Assembly (NCBI GenBank): GCA_031973435.1
Contig: DALYDA010000023.1
Span: forward strand, 1-8,814
Reading direction: 5' to 3'
DNA length: 8,814 nt
Source: HK-STAS-PATE-34 sp031973435
GTDB taxonomy: Bacteria; Patescibacteriota; Minisyncoccia; Phycocordibacterales; UBA9973
How positions within the stretch are numbered: the first letter of the stretch is position 1; each line of letters starts with the position of its first letter. Shown in pieces: positions 5,499 to 8,814 of the stretch. Position numbers and translations under genes: made by a program. Under the pieces are notes generated by a model. That model saw nothing but the letters and a program-made list of their open reading frames with translations, was not told where the DNA came from and ran no database searches.

Positions 5499-7665
5499 AT
5501 TCTTTCATTTCTTCAGCTACACTCTTTTCCAATACTTCGCGTGGTTTTGCTCCGTCTCCTGCACCTATTACCCCTCTTTCCTCGAGAAGATCTATCAATC
5601 TTGCAGCTCGAGAGTATCCAACCTTCAATTTTCTTTGCAGATACGACGTAGAAGCTTTGCCAGCCTCGATAACGATCTTTCTAGAATCTTCGTATAGGTC
5701 GTCGCCATCGCCTTCAGAGTTTGTGTCGAGGTCTCCTGAGTCAAATATGCTTCTTCCTCCATCAGATACACTTCCAGTAAACTCTATATCGCTTGGGATC
5801 TCGTCTCTATATGCATCTTTCAAGTATTGGGCAACAGACTTCACTTCAGTTTCAGGGATGAAAGATGACTGAAGTCGAACAGGGGAGCCTTCGCCAGAAG
5901 AGTAGAGCATGTCTCCAGAACCAAGCAATTTCTCTGCACCAGAAGAGTCGAGTATCGTTCTCGAATCTATCTGAGTAGGGACACGAAACGCTAGTCTTGT
6001 AGGAACGTTCGCCTTGATAAGTCCTGTGATGACGTTTACTTCTGGTCTTTGTGTAGAAAGTACAAGGTGTATTCCAACAGCACGAGACATCTGAGCAAGT
6101 CGTACGATCGCACTTTCTAGTTCTCTTGGGTATGCCTGCATGATATCAGCGAGTTCGTCTATTACGATCACTATATATGGCATAGCCTCTATCCCTTCAT
6201 CTCCGGCCTTTACTGCAACATCGTATACGTTTTCATGGTATGAAGTTATGTCTCGAACAGAGTTAGCTTCTAGTATATTGTATCTCTTTTCCATTTCCTT
6301 TGCCGCCCACTTGAGTGCAAGGATTGCCTTTTTGGCGTCAGTGATAACTGGGGTTAGTAGGTGAGGGATCTTGTTGTAGAGAGTAAGCTCAACTCTTTTA
6401 GGGTCAACAAGTATTAGTTTTAGGTCATCTGGTCCATTTCTGTACAAAAGTGAAGTTATAAGGTTGTGGATCATCACAGACTTTCCAGATCCAGTAGTTC
6501 CGGCAATAAGGACATGGGGAGCCTTTGCAAGGTTCATATATAGACTCTTTCCTGACACATTTCTTCCGAGTGCGACAGATAGAGCGATAGTAGAATTTTG
6601 AAATTCTGGATCTGCAAGCAGAGACCCGAGTCCTACCGTAGACTTCTGTTTGTTTGGTATTTCGATACCAACCAAAGACTTGCCCGGGATAGGGAGCTCC
6701 ATACGTATAGGGTGTGCTGCGAGAGAAAGCGCAAGGTCGTTTTGGAGTCCTGCAATTTTCGAGAGTTTCACTCCTTGTGCAGGCTTGAGTGCATAGCGAG
6801 TTACAGTCGGACCTATTGTAATCTCATCCATTTCTACTTGTATTCCGAAGTTTGCAAGTGTCCTCTGTATGATATTTGCATTTGCTTTTATGTCACCAAC
6901 GTTCGGTTTTCCTTTGTCGTTTGCAAGAAGAGACAGTGGCGGGGGGGTATATGAAGAATGCTTCTTGTTTCTTTTCTGCGGAACGAAAGTATCCTCTTCT
7001 TCATCTTTCTTTGAAGGTTTGTATTCTATCTTTTCTTCTTCTTTGTTTTCAGAAGTCTCTTCAGTTGGAGCTTCGATCTTTTGTGCTTCCATCGCGATAC
7101 CATTTATTTCTGGCTCATGGTTTGCGTCAGTTTTTTCTTTTCTAAGTGCTTGGAAAATAGAAACGAACATCTCTTTGAATCTTGGTTTGTAATCAAACAA
7201 AACAAGCAGAGAAACAATGAGTATTGTTCCCAAGAAAAGTATCGCTATGTAGACATCAAATATTTGTATGAAAGGGTAGGCCACAGCTTGTCCTACTAGT
7301 CCACCGTTGTGATCTAGTCCGCTGGCCACGTCGATCATTCCAAGTGTAGACAATAGTATAAGCACTGAAGAAACAGTGTGGACCATACCGAGGTTTGGTC
7401 GTTCAGATTTACCAAACAGTGATGTTCCAAGTAGTATCAAAACTAGTGGTAACATGAAGTATCCGACACCTAGAAGTACAGTCAACAAGTTGCGTACTGC
7501 ATCGCCCCCGACTCCCGCTTTGTGAAATATCGATAGGAAAAAAAAGATCGCTAGGACAAAACATACGATGCCCCAAATACCGTGTATCGTTTCTTCTGAA
7601 AGAGATGGTCCAGAATCGGAACTGTCATTTTTTGCCTTTCGTTTCTTATCCTTTTTTTGTGACAT
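5491..7665 (-). CDS. ftsK: FtsK/SpoIIIE DNA translocase
   Basis: FtsK is a septal, ATP-driven DNA pump that clears and segregates chromosome termini at division. The 724 residues hold a lysine-rich start and four membrane helices (about 29-47, 57-83, 97-113 and 133-157). A charged linker of only about 80 residues (160-240) takes the place of the long proline/glutamine linker of E. coli FtsK. The alpha domain (about 255-345) and the RecA-like beta motor (about 350-605) follow. The motor shows Walker A AGTTGSGKS (388-396), Walker B YIVIVIDELADIM (497-509, D503/E504), and the LSTQRPEVNVITG motif (536-548). An acidic spacer precedes the C-terminal gamma winged helix (about 660-715, STSYLQRKLKVGYSRAARLID), which in other bacteria reads orienting DNA sequences. 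The gene heads the ftsK-Ig-recA block and is divergent from the winged-helix gene. Confidence 0.97.
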   Translation of the reverse strand: MSQKKDKKRKAKNDSSDSGPSLSEETIHGIWGIVCFVLAIFFFLSIFHKAGVGGDAVRNLLTVLLGVGYFMLPLVLILLGTSLFGKSERPNLGMVHTVSSVLILLSTLGMIDVASGLDHNGGLVGQAVAYPFIQIFDVYIAILFLGTILIVSLLVLFDYKPRFKEMFVSIFQALRKEKTDANHEPEINGIAMEAQKIEAPTEETSENKEEEKIEYKPSKKDEEEDTFVPQKRNKKHSSYTPPPLSLLANDKGKPNVGDIKANANIIQRTLANFGIQVEMDEITIGPTVTRYALKPAQGVKLSKIAGLQNDLALSLAAHPIRMELPIPGKSLVGIEIPNKQKSTVGLGSLLADPEFQNSTIALSVALGRNVSGKSLYMNLAKAPHVLIAGTTGSGKSVMIHNLITSLLYRNGPDDLKLILVDPKRVELTLYNKIPHLLTPVITDAKKAILALKWAAKEMEKRYNILEANSVRDITSYHENVYDVAVKAGDEGIEAMPYIVIVIDELADIMQAYPRELESAIVRLAQMSRAVGIHLVLSTQRPEVNVITGLIKANVPTRLAFRVPTQIDSRTILDSSGAEKLLGSGDMLYSSGEGSPVRLQSSFIPETEVKSVAQYLKDAYRDEIPSDIEFTGSVSDGGRSIFDSGDLDTNSEGDGDDLYEDSRKIVIEAGKASTSYLQRKLKVGYSRAARLIDLLEERGVIGAGDGAKPREVLEKSVAEEMKEYE

Positions 7666-7709
7666 ATATATGCAATTGTAACATACGTTTATTTACCTAC
7701 GTACATTTT

Positions 7710-7738
7710 TATATATATTTTATAGGGATTATTTCCAA
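7710..7738 (-). promoter_or_regulatory. Candidate ftsK promoter
   Basis: On the - strand, TTGGAA (7738-7733) is followed after 17 bases by TATATA (7715-7710). Neighbouring registers in the AT-run also resemble -10 boxes. The leader to the ftsK ATG would be about 40 bases. Confidence 0.45.
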
Positions 7739-7755
7739 TCCTTCTTATCAGACAC

Positions 7756-7783
7756 TTGCGAAGTCTCCCCTTGGGTGTATAAT
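7756..7783 (+). promoter_or_regulatory. Candidate promoter of the winged-helix gene
   Basis: TTGCGA (7756-7761) and a perfect TATAAT (7778-7783) are 16 bases apart. The first GGACA element (7784-7788) abuts the -10 box and covers the likely start of transcription, a natural position for a repressor site. The leader before ATG 7830 is about 40 bases. Confidence 0.62.
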
Positions 7784-7829
7784 GGACAACACAAACGGGT
7801 ACTGACCGTAATAGTAACTAAAAGACATT

Positions 7830-8657
7830 ATGGATAACAAAAAGGACACACAAAATAATCTTCCAAATCCTATAGGACAAGATTCTATCGGACAGCCAGA
7901 AAACCTAGTAAAGATAATGGAATTTGCCAATTCCTTCGTGTCCTTTTCGTACAAAAGAGCTGAGCAAGTGGGGCTCGCAATCTATATGGTCACCGAATGC
8001 TTCGATGAAAAGGAACCACNNNNNNNNNNTAGAGAATCCATGAGAGATCTCACTTTGGACATTATCGCCGAGATACATGTCCTTCACGGACTACCACCAT
8101 TTGAAGCGTTCATGCACTTTGAACTTTTGAGTTCTAGACTAAATGAACTCTCAATGTTGGTCCGGATTGCATCGGGTTCTGGGATGTTAACGAACAACAA
8201 TTCAGACATCCTTTTGAAGGAAATAGCCTTCTTCGACTCAGTACTAAACTATGTTCGTGAAAAAAGAGGAAGTGGACACAAGGGACTAGATGGAAGGATT
8301 TCACTTTCTATCCCGATGCAAAGTATATTTGAAGACGAGAAAACAGAGACAGAGAACCCACATGTCCTTGATACCAAAAATGAGACAAAAAAGGACATAC
8401 CAAGCTTCCTCCAAAACACTAAAAAGACAGAGCGTGTTATGAAGGACAACACAAAGGACAACACACAAAAACTATCTAGAAGAAACTCAATAATCAAGGT
8501 CATCCATGAAAAGAAGAGTGTCACGATAAAGGACATAATGTCCGTTATAAGTGACTGCAGTGAGAAGACTATCCAGCGCGAACTCGTGTCCTTGATGAAA
8601 GAGGGAGTACTAAAAAGAGAAGGGGAGAAGCGATGGGCAAAGTACTCTATTAAATAG
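7830..8657 (+). CDS. Helical-domain plus winged-helix DNA-binding protein, unrecognised (contains scaffold gap)
   Basis: About 275 residues with two parts. Residues about 25-147 are predicted largely helical (MEFANSFVSFSYKRAEQVGLAIYMV, then LTLDIIAEIHVLHG, FEAFMHFELLSSRLNELSMLVRIA and LLKEIAFFDSVLNYVREKR). They resemble a helical bundle I cannot name. A charged, K/D/T/E-rich linker follows (about 148-215), including a KDNT tandem. The C-terminus (about 216-275) is a winged helix of the DeoR/HTH_11 kind: IIKVIHEKKSVTIKDIMSVI, recognition helix SEKTIQRELVSLMKEG, and wing KREGEKRWAKYSI. It is probably a transcription regulator or DNA-organising protein. Ten N bases (8020-8029) interrupt codons 64-67; the frame continues across them as drawn, but the true length is unknown. 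It is divergent from ftsK, with its own promoter and terminator. Confidence 0.78.
   Translation: MDNKKDTQNNLPNPIGQDSIGQPENLVKIMEFANSFVSFSYKRAEQVGLAIYMVTECFDEKEPXXXXRESMRDLTLDIIAEIHVLHGLPPFEAFMHFELLSSRLNELSMLVRIASGSGMLTNNNSDILLKEIAFFDSVLNYVREKRGSGHKGLDGRISLSIPMQSIFEDEKTETENPHVLDTKNETKKDIPSFLQNTKKTERVMKDNTKDNTQKLSRRNSIIKVIHEKKSVTIKDIMSVISDCSEKTIQRELVSLMKEGVLKREGEKRWAKYSIK
8020..8029. other. Assembly gap of 10 N
   Basis: Ten undetermined bases lie inside the helical domain of the winged-helix gene. A run of exactly ten is typical scaffold padding, so the true distance may differ. The reading frame matches on both sides as drawn, which agrees with, but does not prove, the length. Confidence 0.95.
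8442..8465 (+). repeat. Perfect 12-base tandem repeat
   Basis: AAGGACAACACA occurs twice in direct succession (8442-8453 and 8454-8465), encoding KDNTKDNT in the linker of the winged-helix protein. The core GGACAACACA also occurs at 7784-7793 beside the -10 box of the same gene. Confidence 0.85.
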
Positions 8658-8672
8658 AAGTATTGGGAAAAT

Positions 8673-8712
8673 AAAAAAACAAAGGCACTATATATAGTGC
8701 CTTTGTTTTTTT
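8673..8712. terminator. 20-base perfect hairpin terminator after the winged-helix gene
   Basis: Positions 8673-8692 are the exact reverse complement of 8693-8712. The stem has an A7 tract, CAAAGGCAC and TATA on one side and the mirror with T7 on the other, so it can terminate either strand. It starts 15 bases after the stop codon. Confidence 0.92.
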
Positions 8713-8731
8713 GCTCCAAATATGCTATATT
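8703..8731 (+). promoter_or_regulatory. Candidate promoter for a gene leaving the window
   Basis: TTGTTT (8703-8708), within the terminator's 3' arm, and TATATT (8726-8731) are 17 bases apart. TG one base before the -10 box makes it an extended -10. Transcription would start near 8738. Confidence 0.42.
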
Positions 8732-8743
8732 ACAAGGCATGGA

Positions 8744-8809
8744 ATGGAGAACTTGAGTGAGGCCCTTTTTGGGTTTTTGCGAAGGTTTTCCACATATATA
8801 TTTTGGTAG
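8744..8809 (+). CDS. Possible 21-residue ORF at the window end
   Basis: ATG 8744 opens 21 codons (MENLSEALFGFLRRFSTYIFW) ending at TAG 8807-8809, shortly after the candidate promoter. There is only a weak AAGG upstream. The peptide would be amphipathic. It may be a leader peptide, or chance within the 5' region of a gene beyond the edge. I recognise no RNA gene here. Confidence 0.15.
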   Translation: MENLSEALFGFLRRFSTYIFW

Positions 8810-8814
8810 TTTAC

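Larger units (their letters stand above)
7784..8591. repeat. Cluster of GGACA / AAGGACA elements
   Basis: Fifteen GGACA or TGTCC copies lie in about 810 bases. Plus-strand copies begin at 7784, 7844, 7875, 7890, 8057, 8274, 8393, 8444, 8456 and 8531. TGTCC copies begin at 7939, 8078, 8363, 8539 and 8587. Nine of them extend to AAGGACA. They fall in several codon frames and both orientations, so protein sequence alone does not explain them. By eye, the remaining 7.9 kb holds only about a dozen GGACA/TGTCC and two AAGGACA (3460-3466 and 6508-6514). The function is unknown. Confidence 0.6.

Noticed and set aside
4287..7299. Long open frames on the + strand opposite recA and ftsK
   Set aside because: They are antisense to highly conserved genes, with low-complexity S/F/L-rich translations and no own signals.
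8249..8740. 163-codon - strand frame opposite the winged-helix gene
   Set aside because: It runs through the hairpin terminator, has an F/S-rich translation, and competes with a better-supported gene.
1..8814. CRISPR arrays, insertion sequences, rRNA or tRNA genes
   Set aside because: No regularly spaced repeats with unique spacers, no transposase, no tRNA cloverleaf and no rRNA motifs were seen.

Overview
The window looks like a piece of a small-genome, AT-rich bacterium of the Candidate Phyla Radiation (Patescibacteria), most likely Parcubacteria-like. This is inferred from several traits: an EF-P whose tip loop carries QQRKP, a 66-residue S18 without the N-terminal cysteine pair, an S6 with an acidic tail, nearly absent Shine-Dalgarno sequences, and compact single-copy housekeeping genes. 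All eleven complete genes and the partial first gene end in TAA or TAG. No conserved protein contains an in-frame TGA, so the UGA-to-glycine code of Gracilibacteria/SR1 is not indicated.

Layout, left to right. Positions 2-160 hold the C-terminal end of an unrecognised + strand gene, closed by a terminator. A + strand block follows: tatD (222-1034), a structured leader with its own candidate promoter (about 1024-1150), rpsF, ssb and rpsR. It ends at a long perfect hairpin terminator near 2576. This is the classic bacterial rpsF-ssb-rpsR cluster. The leader has two hairpins and a CCG next to a closing stem, so it may be an S6:S18 autoregulatory site. A short PspC-type membrane gene (2626-2841, +) is separated from efp (3467-2883, -) by a bidirectional terminator. 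efp and a small three-helix membrane gene (3619-3936, +) are divergent, each with a good -35/-10 pair. Two terminators then separate the membrane gene from recA.

The - strand block reads ftsK (7665-5491), a membrane-anchored Ig-like protein (5498-5118) and recA (5081-4008). It behaves as one operon: ftsK and the Ig-like gene overlap by 8 bases, and recA follows after 36 bases. It links the chromosome-segregation motor with the recombinase.

Divergent from ftsK is a gene (7830-8657, +) for a two-part protein: an N-terminal helical domain and a C-terminal winged helix. It is interrupted by a 10-N scaffold gap. The gene and its promoter are densely studded with the pentamer GGACA, often as AAGGACA, on both strands and in several reading frames. 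This is the most unusual pattern in the window. One reading is that these are binding sites for its own winged-helix product; that is inference. The last 100 bases hold a terminator, a candidate promoter and a possible 21-codon ORF, with no recognisable gene.
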